Origin: Nitrososphaerota archaeon
GTDB taxonomy: Archaea; Thermoproteota; Nitrososphaeria; Nitrososphaerales; Gagatemarchaeaceae
Direction: 5' to 3'
Length of the DNA: 32,232 bases
NCBI GenBank assembly: GCA_003135575.1
Contig: PLCG01000094.1
Location: 1,312-33,543 of the forward strand
The translations under genes and the position numbers were made by a program. Positions 21,122 through 28,389 of the stretch are shown one piece after another (position 1 is the stretch's first letter; every line of letters begins with the position of its first letter). The notes beneath the pieces were generated by a model. That model was not told the origin of the DNA, ran no database searches, and saw only the letters and a program-made list of their open reading frames with translations.

Positions 21122-22351
21122 TTACCGATTGCGTCTGTAGCCGTGCTGGCTCCGCCCCCCCTGGCCGCGGTATCCACGGCCGCCGTATCCCTTGCCTCCA
21201 CTACTGTGGACTGACGTGCCCGGAATGAACGCATGCTCCTTGTCCTCCGGCCTCATGGGCAGTATAGGGGCCTTGGTCAACCTGAGGATCCGACCGAAAT
21301 CGCCCGACTCCTCCTTCGAGACGAAGGAGTAGGCCTTCCCTGCTCTCCCGGCCCTGGCTGTCCTGCCTACCCTGTGGAAGTAGATCAGCGGGTCGACGGG
21401 GACGTCATAGTTTACGACCATCGCGACTTGCGAGACGTCAATGCCCCTGCTGGCGATGTCCGTTGCGACGAGGATGTCGGCGCGACCATCTCTGAACGCA
21501 CCCATGTAATGGTCGCGCTGGTTCTGCGAGAGGTTCCCGTGGAGGGGCACCACCTCGTACCCCTTCTCGTGGAGGTCCTTCGCGAGCCTGTCTGCCCCGT
21601 GCTTCGTCCTGCGGAAGATTATCGCGCTGGCCGGGCGCTCCTTCTGCAGGAGGTCGGTGAGGAACTGGAGCTTCTCGTCGTGCCTGACAACGGCGTAGTA
21701 CTGGTCGAGCGTCTCGACGGAGGGCTCGTCCGAGTCCACGAGGATCTTCTCTGGGTCGGTCATGTACTTCCTCGAGAGCTCCGTAATCTTCTGCGGCATC
21801 GTCGCGGAGAAGATGCACACCTGCTTCTTCCCTTGGATGCAGCCTAGGATGTAGTCGACGTCGTCTATGAAACCCATGTCGAGCATGGTGTCCGCCTCGT
21901 CAAGGACCACGAACCTGACGGAGCGGAGGTCGAGCCACCTGTGCTTGATGTGGTCGATCACCCTGCCAGTTGTGCCGACGACGACGTGGACTCCCCGCCT
22001 CAGCTCATCGCGTTGCATGCCTATCGACTGGCCGCCGTAGATGGTGACCGCCCTGACGCCGGTGTAGGCGCCGATCTTCCTCATCTCCTGGGTTATCTGG
22101 ACCGCCAGCTCCCGCGTCGGCGCTAGGACGATTGCCTGGACCTGCCGGTTCTTTGGGTCTATCGAATGCAGCAGGGGCACCGAGAAAGCGAGGGTCTTTC
22201 CAGAGCCAGTCTTGGCCTGCCCTATCACGTCTCGGCCTTTCAGCAGCGGTCCGATGGTCTTCTCCTGGATGGGGGTCGGCTTGGTAAAGCCCATCTTTTC
22301 GACTCCCCTCATTATCAAGGGGTCGATTTTCATTTCTTCAAAGGTACTCAA
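21122..22351 (-). CDS. DEAD-box RNA helicase with glycine/arginine-rich tail
   Basis: The protein has 409 residues and all motifs: Q motif ('GFTKPTPIQ'), Walker A 'AKTGSGKT', 'PTRELA', 'DEAD', 'SAT', 'ATDIASRGID' and 'HRVGRTARAGR'. The C-terminal 30 residues are Gly/Arg-rich ('GYGGRGYRGQGGRSQHGYRR'), an RNA-binding tail like those of cold-shock and ribosome-assembly helicases. The start is TTG 22351 or the in-frame ATG 22333. 'GGGTTATTCC' on the minus strand is about 25 bases before the TTG. It converges on the PLD nuclease gene with a 13-base gap. Confidence 0.97.
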   Translation of the reverse strand: MSTFEEMKIDPLIMRGVEKMGFTKPTPIQEKTIGPLLKGRDVIGQAKTGSGKTLAFSVPLLHSIDPKNRQVQAIVLAPTRELAVQITQEMRKIGAYTGVRAVTIYGGQSIGMQRDELRRGVHVVVGTTGRVIDHIKHRWLDLRSVRFVVLDEADTMLDMGFIDDVDYILGCIQGKKQVCIFSATMPQKITELSRKYMTDPEKILVDSDEPSVETLDQYYAVVRHDEKLQFLTDLLQKERPASAIIFRRTKHGADRLAKDLHEKGYEVVPLHGNLSQNQRDHYMGAFRDGRADILVATDIASRGIDVSQVAMVVNYDVPVDPLIYFHRVGRTARAGRAGKAYSFVSKEESGDFGRILRLTKAPILPMRPEDKEHAFIPGTSVHSSGGKGYGGRGYRGQGGRSQHGYRRNR

Positions 22352-22588
22352 TTTTGTTTTTGCTTCTACAGGAATAACCCGTCAGAGAATCAGAACCTTA
22401 AGCGCTCCGAATCGTCGAACCGAGACTTGCCTGTAAGAAAACAACCTCTAACTTGAGTATTTAACCCTGCTTAGGGGGGCAAAGTATTGACCGACGCTCG
22501 GCAGGGACACAATGAACTCCGATGCCATAGTGGGAGCACATATTCTCGGTTCACAAGCGTAATAACGCATCCGCAAGAACCCAAAACC

Positions 22589-22771
22589 ATGTTCGGCAAG
22601 CAGAAAACCCAGTCCATTCCGCGAGGACTGTCGGCTGAGGAGATGGTGGACTTTTTCGAATACCCTCTAAAGACTCATCGTGAAACGCCTCATTACGATT
22701 ACCTATGTTGGACGGGCTTGATCTTACCATTCCCACGCTTGCAGTCCACAACCTCCGATCGTTACGACTAG
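22589..22771 (+). CDS. Possible small gene or gene remnant
   Basis: From the ATG at 22589 the frame encodes 60 residues, 'MFGKQKTQSIPRGLSAEEMV' and on. A TATA-like 'CGTAATAACGC' is centred about 26 bases upstream. The 'IPRGLSAEEMVDFFE' stretch loosely resembles the N-terminus of small antitoxins that begin with I-P-x-F-x-S-E-x-E. The C-terminal third looks random, so this may be a truncated gene. Confidence 0.35.
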   Translation: MFGKQKTQSIPRGLSAEEMVDFFEYPLKTHRETPHYDYLCWTGLILPFPRLQSTTSDRYD

Positions 22772-22791
22772 GCACGAGCGGAGGCGCTATT

Positions 22792-22998
22792 CTATTTGAC
22801 GATTCCCGCTTCTTGCAGCGTCCGTCTCATCCTTGCCTCGATTGAGAACGTTACTTCTTCCGCGGTCTTAGTTCCGATGTAGAATTCCTCCTGCCACTCT
22901 ATCTGAAGCGTCCTCACGCCACCAAGGGGAATAACTCTCGCGTATCTGACGCAACCCTTCAATCGGCTATCATAACCAGGTTCCTCCATCAATGTCAA
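22792..22998 (-). CDS. Small hypothetical protein, 65-68 residues
   Basis: Starts are possible at TTG 22998 or ATG 22989. It reads 'MEEPGYDSRLKGCVRYARVI', then 'VRTLQIEWQEEFYIGTKTAE' and ends 'MRRTLQEAGIVK', a plausible beta-hairpin plus helix. 'GCTATATTC' on the minus strand lies about 39 bases before the TTG. No family recognised. Confidence 0.5.
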   Translation of the reverse strand: MTLMEEPGYDSRLKGCVRYARVIPLGGVRTLQIEWQEEFYIGTKTAEEVTFSIEARMRRTLQEAGIVK

Positions 22999-23470
22999 GT
23001 TTCACTTGCCCGCAATTGATACATCGCAATGACGAATATAGCACTACTTTCCTCGTTTCAGCTTCTTTTCATGCAAAGCCGAGACACAGTGATGTTGAAT
23101 TCCGTACCAGAGTCTTCGATTCGCCGTCGCAAAGACCTAAGGGCAAATCCGGCCCGGGTTTTGCATGAAATCTCTGAAATTCGGTCGAAGGAGAATTATT
23201 ACTCCGACAACTCACACAGTGACCGTTGAGCCGGAATAGCCCAAGCGCCTTTGCATTAACAGCTCTTCTTGAAAGAAGGCCAAGCCATGAACTGTCCGAC
23301 CTCCCGGAATCGGACACAGAGTTCAGCTGGCGCATGACGCAATTCCTGATCTGGCCTGGAGAGCACAATCCGGCCCTCCGGCGTCAGGTCGACATGGGCA
23401 TCGGAATTAGAACAAGTGACGATGACCTCGAAATGCTTCGGACCTCATAGCAGAGAGCCGAAGTCAAAAG
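22999..23470. other. Gene-poor stretch with a spaced inverted repeat
   Basis: Frames on both strands are short and lack motifs. TTTCATGCAAA (23067-23077) and its exact reverse complement TTTGCATGAAA (23160-23170) lie 82 bases apart, with partial matching beyond. A frame ending at 23450 ('ESDTEFSWRMTQFLIWPGEH') may be a gene remnant. Confidence 0.45.
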
Positions 23471-24022
23471 TTAGGCGAGGCGTCCTTTGGGCTTCGTCTT
23501 GAGCGCGTTGATAATCTCTCTACAGAACGCGGGAAGGTCATCGGGAACCCTTGAGGTGATCAGATTGCCATCTCTCACGACCGCCTTGTCGACGTAGTTC
23601 CCTCCCGCATTTATCACGTCATCCTTGATTGACTTGTAGCAAGTTACCGTCTTCCCCTTCAACACCTTCGCCGACACGAGCATGGACCCGGCGTGGCATA
23701 TAGCTGCGACAATCTTACCTTCATCATTCGCGTCCTTGACAAACTTGACCATCGCTTCTGTCCTCCTCATGTAGTCTGGGGCGAATCCGCCAGGAATCAC
23801 GACTGCATCGAACTGTTTCGCCTTGGTACGCTCCGCCGCCAGGTCTGCCTTGACCTCTAGCCCGTGCTTGCTCTTGTAAGTCGCGCCGGCAATCGGTGCA
23901 ACAACGGAAACGGCGGCCCCTGCCTCCTTCAACCGTATTAGGGGATACCACAGCTCCAAGTCCTCGTACATGTTCTCTGCGAGCACAGCGACTCGCTTTC
24001 TCGCAAGCGGTGAATCCATCAT
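23471..24022 (-). CDS. DJ-1/PfpI-family protein
   Basis: The protein has 183 residues. It begins 'RKRVAVLAENMYEDLELWYP' and has 'FDAVVIPGGFAPDYMR' and the nucleophile elbow 'AAICHAGSML' (Cys109-His110), with an early Glu, so the reactive site is complete. Members act as glyoxalase/deglycase or protease-like enzymes; the exact activity cannot be read. It follows the regulator gene on the same strand by 28 bases, with a TATA-like 'CTTAACTC' (24048-24055) about 29 bases before the ATG. Confidence 0.93.
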   Translation of the reverse strand: MMDSPLARKRVAVLAENMYEDLELWYPLIRLKEAGAAVSVVAPIAGATYKSKHGLEVKADLAAERTKAKQFDAVVIPGGFAPDYMRRTEAMVKFVKDANDEGKIVAAICHAGSMLVSAKVLKGKTVTCYKSIKDDVINAGGNYVDKAVVRDGNLITSRVPDDLPAFCREIINALKTKPKGRLA

Positions 24023-24050
24023 CTGATTACTTGTAGAACAAATCTAAGAG

Positions 24051-25238
24051 TTAAGTATGATGCTCAAGGCCAGGCAAAGGCCTCGGTCCCTCCTCCACTA
24101 CCGGCAACATGCCATTTAGCGTGCTCAATACGGCGTTCGCGTCGAGCAGCCATTTCTTGGTAGGACCGTCAAAGAGCGAATACGCGATGACGAATCTCAT
24201 AGACTGGCTTTGATCCATGAGAAGAATCCGCAGCTTCTTTCCAAGCTTGTTGGCGAGCTTGTCGATGTACTCCAGGAACTCCGTATAGGCATAGTTGGGC
24301 AAGAAGACCTCGGCGCAGTACGCCGAACCATAGGCGTAGGCCTCACTCCAAAGGAACGGCGTCCTGTTAAGAAGCGACATCAGGTCCGCAACCTCAGCTT
24401 GAGTCCCTTTCGTCAATAGGAGTGTTAGTTCGATGTAGACATCCTTTCTTGAAATTGCCCTCTGCTGCTCGGAATCGTAATGAGTGCCTTGCCAGACAAG
24501 ACGATAACCCCTGAACAGCTGCCTGGCCTTGACATGGTCCCTGAAGTGGAACTCGAGCGCATTCAGACTCACTTTCACGCTTCCGACCATCTTTACAAAC
24601 CTCTTACCCGCATCAATGTCTAGTTCCTTTAGAATCAGCAGGTCAACCTTGTCGTACCTTTCCACACTTGATGGAGCGTTCAAGGGCAACTTCCTCTCCC
24701 TACCCGTGGTGGCCCAGCCTGAGCGCCACGTTCCCTCGGTGAAATCAAAGAACTCAGGCTTCATAGGCGGGTTTCTCATCTCCTCGAAAGCGAGAACGTC
24801 TAGTTCGGTGAATAGCCCTGCGTTCTGTAGGAACAAGTAGACAGCCGCGCATTTCTCTGCAAGTTCGCGTGGCACAGCCACGTGGATGACATATTCTCCG
24901 GTCAGCAACACGCGCGTGAAACTGTGGAGATAGCAAAGATCGCTAAGGGCGTTGAAAATCGATTTCGCGTTGACCTCGCACGCCGGATTGAGTTTCGCAA
25001 CTAGAATCAGTCTCTTGAACCCAAGCCTCGCATAGTTGGGAACAGCCTGTACTGTGATACCGCTCTTCAGGAAGAACCTGTGGTATCGATATCTGACTGT
25101 CTCCTTGAACTGACCCGTCCTTCTTGCAATCTCGTTGATGTTCGGCCCTACCTCGGCAAGGCAGCGGGCCATTTCCACTAGTTCGTCGTTGAGCTTCCGG
25201 CGCGGATGCTCCGAACCGGATTGGTCGCCTCCACTCAT
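24051..25238 (-). CDS. Two-part transcriptional regulator (AsnC/Lrp-like)
   Basis: The protein has 395 residues. A helix-turn-helix opens it, 'AEVGPNINEIARRTGQFKET' followed by 'VRYRYHRFFLKSGI' (about 28-62). A beta-rich segment comes next ('RLILVAKLNPACEVNAKSIF'), then a second cycle starting 'YDKVDLLILKELDIDAGKRF' with a further HTH-like region. This looks like two fused AsnC/Lrp-type units, a design seen in several archaea. The ligand is unknown. The PfpI gene lies downstream and the membrane protein gene is divergent, so either could be a target. Confidence 0.7.
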   Translation of the reverse strand: MSGGDQSGSEHPRRKLNDELVEMARCLAEVGPNINEIARRTGQFKETVRYRYHRFFLKSGITVQAVPNYARLGFKRLILVAKLNPACEVNAKSIFNALSDLCYLHSFTRVLLTGEYVIHVAVPRELAEKCAAVYLFLQNAGLFTELDVLAFEEMRNPPMKPEFFDFTEGTWRSGWATTGRERKLPLNAPSSVERYDKVDLLILKELDIDAGKRFVKMVGSVKVSLNALEFHFRDHVKARQLFRGYRLVWQGTHYDSEQQRAISRKDVYIELTLLLTKGTQAEVADLMSLLNRTPFLWSEAYAYGSAYCAEVFLPNYAYTEFLEYIDKLANKLGKKLRILLMDQSQSMRFVIAYSLFDGPTKKWLLDANAVLSTLNGMLPVVEEGPRPLPGLEHHT

Positions 25239-25396
25239 CCTGTCATCAACCCAAACCTTTTGCCCACAACTACGTCACCTCGCCCACTATTGTCAAATTG
25301 TAGGTTCGATGCCAGCGTCTGGTCGGTACGGGAATATAGCATTACTTTCACAAAATCGGACCAATTTCGTGTAATCCCTAAAGACTAAACCGTAGG

Positions 25397-26422
25397 ATGA
25401 GTCGACAGTCTAGTGCGCTGTTGGCAAGCCCAAGTCCGCTCCGGGGTGCACTTGCCTTCCTCCAAAGGCACCCAATCGTCTGCCTCCTCCTGCTCTCGCC
25501 CGGGATCCCCGAATACCTCTCCGGGTCCAGCCCCACCAACGCCATCGTCCTGAACCCGTTCATGTTCGTCTTCCAGGTCCTCGCCAACCTCGGCCTCTAC
25601 GGCCCCGGAGTCCTGCTCGTCAGGGAGGCGATGGTCAGGTGGAAGAAGGGGTGGGCGACCGTGCTCCTGCTCGGGGCCGCGTACGGGATCCTGGAGGAGG
25701 GCATCGCCCTCAGCACGCTCTTCGACCCCAACGCGAACCCGGTCGGGAAGCTCGGGTTCTACGGGCACTTGCTCGGGGTGAGCTGGATATGGGTCGCGGG
25801 CATCCTGCCCGTCCACATGATCTTCAGCATCTCGCTCCCGATAATGCTCCTCGGGCTGGCGGTGCCCCGGACGAACGGTGAGAGCCTCCTGTCCCGGCGC
25901 GGCCTGCGCATCGCGTCGGTGGTGTTGAGCCTAGACGTGGTGGTGCTGTTCGTCGTCGTGTCGAGGGTCGGGCATTTCTGGATGGGCTGGCCCGTCTTCT
26001 TGGGGAGCATCGTCGCCATGATGGTCCTCGTCCTGGTCGCGCGTCGTGTCCCCACAAACGCCCTCCATGCTTCGAGCGAGCTGCAGAGGCTGGGGCCAAG
26101 GCGCGCCTTCGTGATGGGCGCATTCTTCTACACCTCGGTCCTCATCGCAGAGAATGTGGGAATGGGCGTGGGCCTTCCTGCGGCAGCGGATTTCGTCCTG
26201 GTCATCGCGGTGCAGGGCCTCTTCCTCGTCGCCGCGCTCCGATTCTTCGGCTCACGAAGCAACGAGAGGGTCCTCATCGCTTTTACGGCGGGACTGGCTG
26301 TGCCCATCGTGGTGTTCGGGCTTGTATCCGAGGCCTCGCTTCCTTTGACGGTCCTGCCCGACCTTGCGTTCGTCCTATTCCTCAGGATGCTCTGGAAGCG
26401 GGTACCCCTGAGCATCATCTGA
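25397..26422 (+). CDS. Polytopic membrane protein of unknown function
   Basis: The protein has 341 residues with about 8-9 hydrophobic segments, for example 'VCLLLLSPGIPEYLSG', 'WATVLLLGAAYGILEEGIAL' and 'VVLSLDVVVLFVVVSRVG'. The 'GILEEG' motif within a membrane helix faintly recalls CPBP-type intramembrane proteins, but no second metal site is obvious. The last part, 'LPDLAFVLFLRMLWKRVPLS', reappears as a fragment at 27109-27159. The gene is divergent from the regulator gene. GC at third positions is very high. Confidence 0.75.
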   Translation: MSRQSSALLASPSPLRGALAFLQRHPIVCLLLLSPGIPEYLSGSSPTNAIVLNPFMFVFQVLANLGLYGPGVLLVREAMVRWKKGWATVLLLGAAYGILEEGIALSTLFDPNANPVGKLGFYGHLLGVSWIWVAGILPVHMIFSISLPIMLLGLAVPRTNGESLLSRRGLRIASVVLSLDVVVLFVVVSRVGHFWMGWPVFLGSIVAMMVLVLVARRVPTNALHASSELQRLGPRRAFVMGAFFYTSVLIAENVGMGVGLPAAADFVLVIAVQGLFLVAALRFFGSRSNERVLIAFTAGLAVPIVVFGLVSEASLPLTVLPDLAFVLFLRMLWKRVPLSII

Positions 26423-26461
26423 CGGAGGCGTTCATTAGGCTCGCGGACCTCTTCCTGATGG

Positions 26462-26791
26462 TTGCGAGACTACAGCAAGTTCAAGGTGACCGTGAGAGGC
26501 GATCCGAAGTTTGCATCGTTCTTCATGGGTCTGAGCGACGGACAACTGAAGAAGGGGATAGACGATGTCCTCGACGCGCTAAAGGAGCATCCAGATTCTG
26601 GCGACCTCGTCGAACGCTCGCTATGGCCTGATGAATACAAGAAACTCGTACTCGACAACCTGTTCCGAATCGAGATCGGGAGGGAGCAGCGTATGACCTA
26701 TACGATAAGAATCGACGGCGGTAATCTGGATGTTGACGTCATCGAGTTCTTCCCGACGCACAAGGAATACGAGAGACGCTTCCACTTTTAG
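26462..26791 (+). CDS. RelE/ParE-superfamily toxin-like protein, convergent partner (copy 2)
   Basis: The 109-residue protein starts at TTG. It reads 'FKVTVRGDPKFASFFMGLSD', 'LDALKEHPDSGDLVERSLWP', 'LDNLFRIEIGREQRMTYTIR' and ends 'VDVIEFFPTHKEYERRFHF'. The strand-turn-strand and the 'HKEYERRF' ending match copy 1 (2688-2975), but this copy keeps a fuller N-terminal part. It overlaps the winged-helix gene by 4 bases at the stop codons, here TTAG. A toxin role is inferred from the fold and the repeated pairing. Confidence 0.78.
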   Translation: MRDYSKFKVTVRGDPKFASFFMGLSDGQLKKGIDDVLDALKEHPDSGDLVERSLWPDEYKKLVLDNLFRIEIGREQRMTYTIRIDGGNLDVDVIEFFPTHKEYERRFHF

Positions 26792-27048
26792 CGAAGCTTG
26801 ATACTTTTCTCGAACAGGTGCTTCAGCCTGGGGTTGTCTACGGCCACCCAGACGATTCTGTCATCCTTGAAGACTATCTTGTTCGAGGCCTCGAGGTAGT
26901 CCAGAATCCGCTTGAAGGTCTGGTATTCCATGCCTTTGGGAAGCGACTTCCAGAGCTCCGTCCTGGTTGGATAGTCTGACTTCTTGATCCGGTCGACTAT
27001 CTGCTTCTCCACCATTAGCACGGTGTCAAGCTTCGGCGAGTGCACCAA
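26788..27048 (-). CDS. Small winged-helix protein, putative antitoxin (copy 2)
   Basis: The track starts at ATG 27075, but the TATA box overlaps that ATG. TTG 27048 lies 29 bases below it and matches the start of homology with copy 1. The 86 residues read 'SPKLDTVLMVEKQIVD', 'YPTRTELWKSLPKGMEYQTF' and 'YLEASNKIVFKDDRIVWV'. Identity with the paralogue at 2422-2691 is high in these blocks. It converges on a RelE-like gene. Confidence 0.78.
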   Translation of the reverse strand: MVHSPKLDTVLMVEKQIVDRIKKSDYPTRTELWKSLPKGMEYQTFKRILDYLEASNKIVFKDDRIVWVAVDNPRLKHLFEKSIKLR

Positions 27049-27072
27049 GCAAATACTCAAAAGGCAGGTCGT

Positions 27073-27080
27073 CATATAAA
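27073..27080 (-). promoter_or_regulatory. TATA box of the winged-helix gene (copy 2)
   Basis: On the minus strand TTTATATG is centred about 29 bases before TTG 27048, supporting a leaderless transcript from that codon. Confidence 0.6.
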
Positions 27081-27108
27081 CTTATGTAACTGGGAAATAG
27101 TGGAAGCT

Positions 27109-27159
27109 CTGCCGGATGCCGCATTCGTCCTCTTTCTCCGAATGCTTTGGAATCGGATT
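27109..27159 (+). pseudogene. Remnant of the 3' end of a diverged membrane protein gene
   Basis: Translated, these 17 codons read 'LPDAAFVLFLRMLWNRI', against 'LPDLAFVLFLRMLWKRV' near the end of the membrane protein at 25397-26422: 14 of 17 residues match. At DNA level 37 of 51 bases match, and most differences are in third positions, so the fragment descends from a once-coding, diverged copy. Nothing upstream of it is similar. It lies just beyond the second TA-like pair. Confidence 0.7.
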
Positions 27160-27160
27160 A

Positions 27161-27886
27161 TTATCTTCCGTTCTTCAACTTGACGAACTCGACCAGCCCG
27201 TCCCTGAACTTGATGCTCGCGTGGCTCCCGTTGCAGAAGGGCTTGTTGACCGAGGCACCGCACCTGCAGATCGTCACCCGGTTTCTTATCTCGTAGGGCG
27301 TCCCGTCCTCCGACTCCAGCCGGATGCCTCCCTGGACGTAGAGAGGGCCGCTGCACCCCATCGCGGGGTCCTCGACCACGCCGATCGAGGGCTTCAGCCT
27401 GGGCTCGATCTCCTTTCCCGTCTTCTTGTCATGGAGCACCAGCCTGCCCGAGGGGCAGTGCGACTCCTCGCGTATGACCAGCTTGCGCACCTCCGGGTCG
27501 TCCGTCTGGTCCATCAACCCCCAGATCTTGCCGCCGGGGTCACAAAAACGGGCAAAGGCGCACAGGTCCTCGGCGTCGCTCAGCGTCATGGTCGCCCCGT
27601 CAAAGATGTCGGCCTGCCTCGCGAACGGCTGTCGGGTGGCGGTCTCCTTCCCGTCGAAATGGGTCCTCGAGTGCGAGCCGTCACAAAACGGCTTGGATTG
27701 CGAGCGCCCGCAGCGGCACAGCTTGTATTCCCCCTTCGTCTCGAACGTCTTCGCCCTCTTCCAGTCCCACGACAGGCCTTCGTCGTTCGGGTCGATTATC
27801 TCCATCGTGAGCGGAATCTCTCCTGACACGACGTATGGCCCGTCCTTTGACACCACGATCTTTCCTTCGGAGGGCTTGGCGCTCAA
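27161..27886 (-). CDS. Double CDGSH iron-sulfur protein
   Basis: The protein has 241 residues. Two CDGSH sites, 'CRCGRSQSKPFCDGSH' (57-72) and 'CRCGASVNKPFCNGSH' (about 206-221), each bind a [2Fe-2S] cluster through three Cys and one His. Between them lies a region with 'CAFARFCDPGGKIWGL' and 'EESHCPSGRLVLHDKKTG', resembling the divergent 4Fe-4S segment often joined to CDGSH domains. It is likely a soluble redox or iron-sulfur transfer protein. The start is TTG 27886. It is divergent from a Rieske ferredoxin operon and shares a palindromic TATA region with it. Confidence 0.92.
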   Translation of the reverse strand: MSAKPSEGKIVVSKDGPYVVSGEIPLTMEIIDPNDEGLSWDWKRAKTFETKGEYKLCRCGRSQSKPFCDGSHSRTHFDGKETATRQPFARQADIFDGATMTLSDAEDLCAFARFCDPGGKIWGLMDQTDDPEVRKLVIREESHCPSGRLVLHDKKTGKEIEPRLKPSIGVVEDPAMGCSGPLYVQGGIRLESEDGTPYEIRNRVTICRCGASVNKPFCNGSHASIKFRDGLVEFVKLKNGR

Positions 27887-27912
27887 TTTCCCACGCGAAA
27901 CAAGTAACGGGT

Positions 27913-27925
27913 GGTAATTAATACC
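27913..27925. promoter_or_regulatory. Shared, nearly palindromic TATA region between divergent Fe-S genes
   Basis: 'GGTAATTAATACC' reads as a TATA-like box on both strands. Its centre is about 33 bases before the CDGSH start and about 20-32 bases before two possible starts (27939, 27951) of the small ORF leading to the Rieske gene. Confidence 0.55.
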
Positions 27926-27938
27926 ATTCAGAGGCTCG

Positions 27939-28067
27939 ATGGGGGCTACTTTGCGAGAAGAAAGTAAGCAGCCGTCTCATGAGAAACTCATAAAGGCCAC
28001 CGAACTCATCGGCGAGAGGGTCATGCCGGCGATTCGCGAAAAGCTCGAAGTGGGCGTATACTCTTGA
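27939..28067 (+). CDS. Small ORF coupled to the Rieske gene
   Basis: This 42-residue frame is not in the track. It starts 'MGATLREESKQPSHEKLIKA' and ends 'AIREKLEVGVYS'. Its TGA overlaps the TTG start of the Rieske gene (TTGA), a typical coupling. The 'LIGERVMPAIRE' part faintly recalls the C-terminus of luciferase-like flavin enzymes, so it may be a remnant that now serves as a leader ORF. A later TTG start (27951) fits the promoter slightly better. Confidence 0.5.
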   Translation: MGATLREESKQPSHEKLIKATELIGERVMPAIREKLEVGVYS

Positions 28068-28378
28068 CGAAGACCCCCGTAGCCAAGGTGAAAGAGATTC
28101 TCCCGGGGACCATGAAGGGGTTCGAAATCGGTCCAAACAAGCTTCTGGTCGCGAATATCGACGGGCAGTTCTTCGCCATGCGCTCGGTCTGCAACCACGT
28201 GGGCGGGCCATTGGAGAAGGGCAAGCTGGACGGGGAGGTGGTCACCTGTCCGTGGCACGGGTCAAGGTGGGACGTGAAGACCGGCAAGCTGGTCCAGTTC
28301 GCAAAACAGCTGCCTCCCGAGCCTGTCTACAAGGTCACCGTCGATGGAGACCAGATTTTCGTCGAAACCGAGGGCTGA
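28064..28378 (+). CDS. Rieske-type [2Fe-2S] ferredoxin
   Basis: The 104-residue protein starts at TTG. The cluster ligands are Cys43 and His45 in 'SVCNHVGG' and Cys62 and His65 in 'TCPWHGSRWD'. The length and the lack of a membrane anchor make it a soluble ferredoxin of the kind that serves oxygenases or nitrite reductase (NirD-like), rather than a bc1 subunit. No oxygenase gene is adjacent. With the divergent CDGSH gene it forms a small iron-sulfur cluster of genes. Confidence 0.94.
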   Translation: MTKTPVAKVKEILPGTMKGFEIGPNKLLVANIDGQFFAMRSVCNHVGGPLEKGKLDGEVVTCPWHGSRWDVKTGKLVQFAKQLPPEPVYKVTVDGDQIFVETEG

Positions 28379-28389
28379 GCAGCCATGCT

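Noticed and set aside
22496-22524. Further copy of the repeat (CTCGGCAGGGACACAATGAACTCC)
   Set aside because: Similarity to the core is limited to about half the bases; it could be a very old copy but is not safe to call. The GCGGAGGCG strings near 22780 and 26423 are too short.
23226-23450. 74-codon + strand ORF
   Set aside because: No promoter, motif or coding bias; mentioned only as a possible remnant within the gene-poor gap.
27116-27826. 236-codon + strand ORF opposite the CDGSH gene
   Set aside because: Antisense to both CDGSH motifs; no domain of its own.
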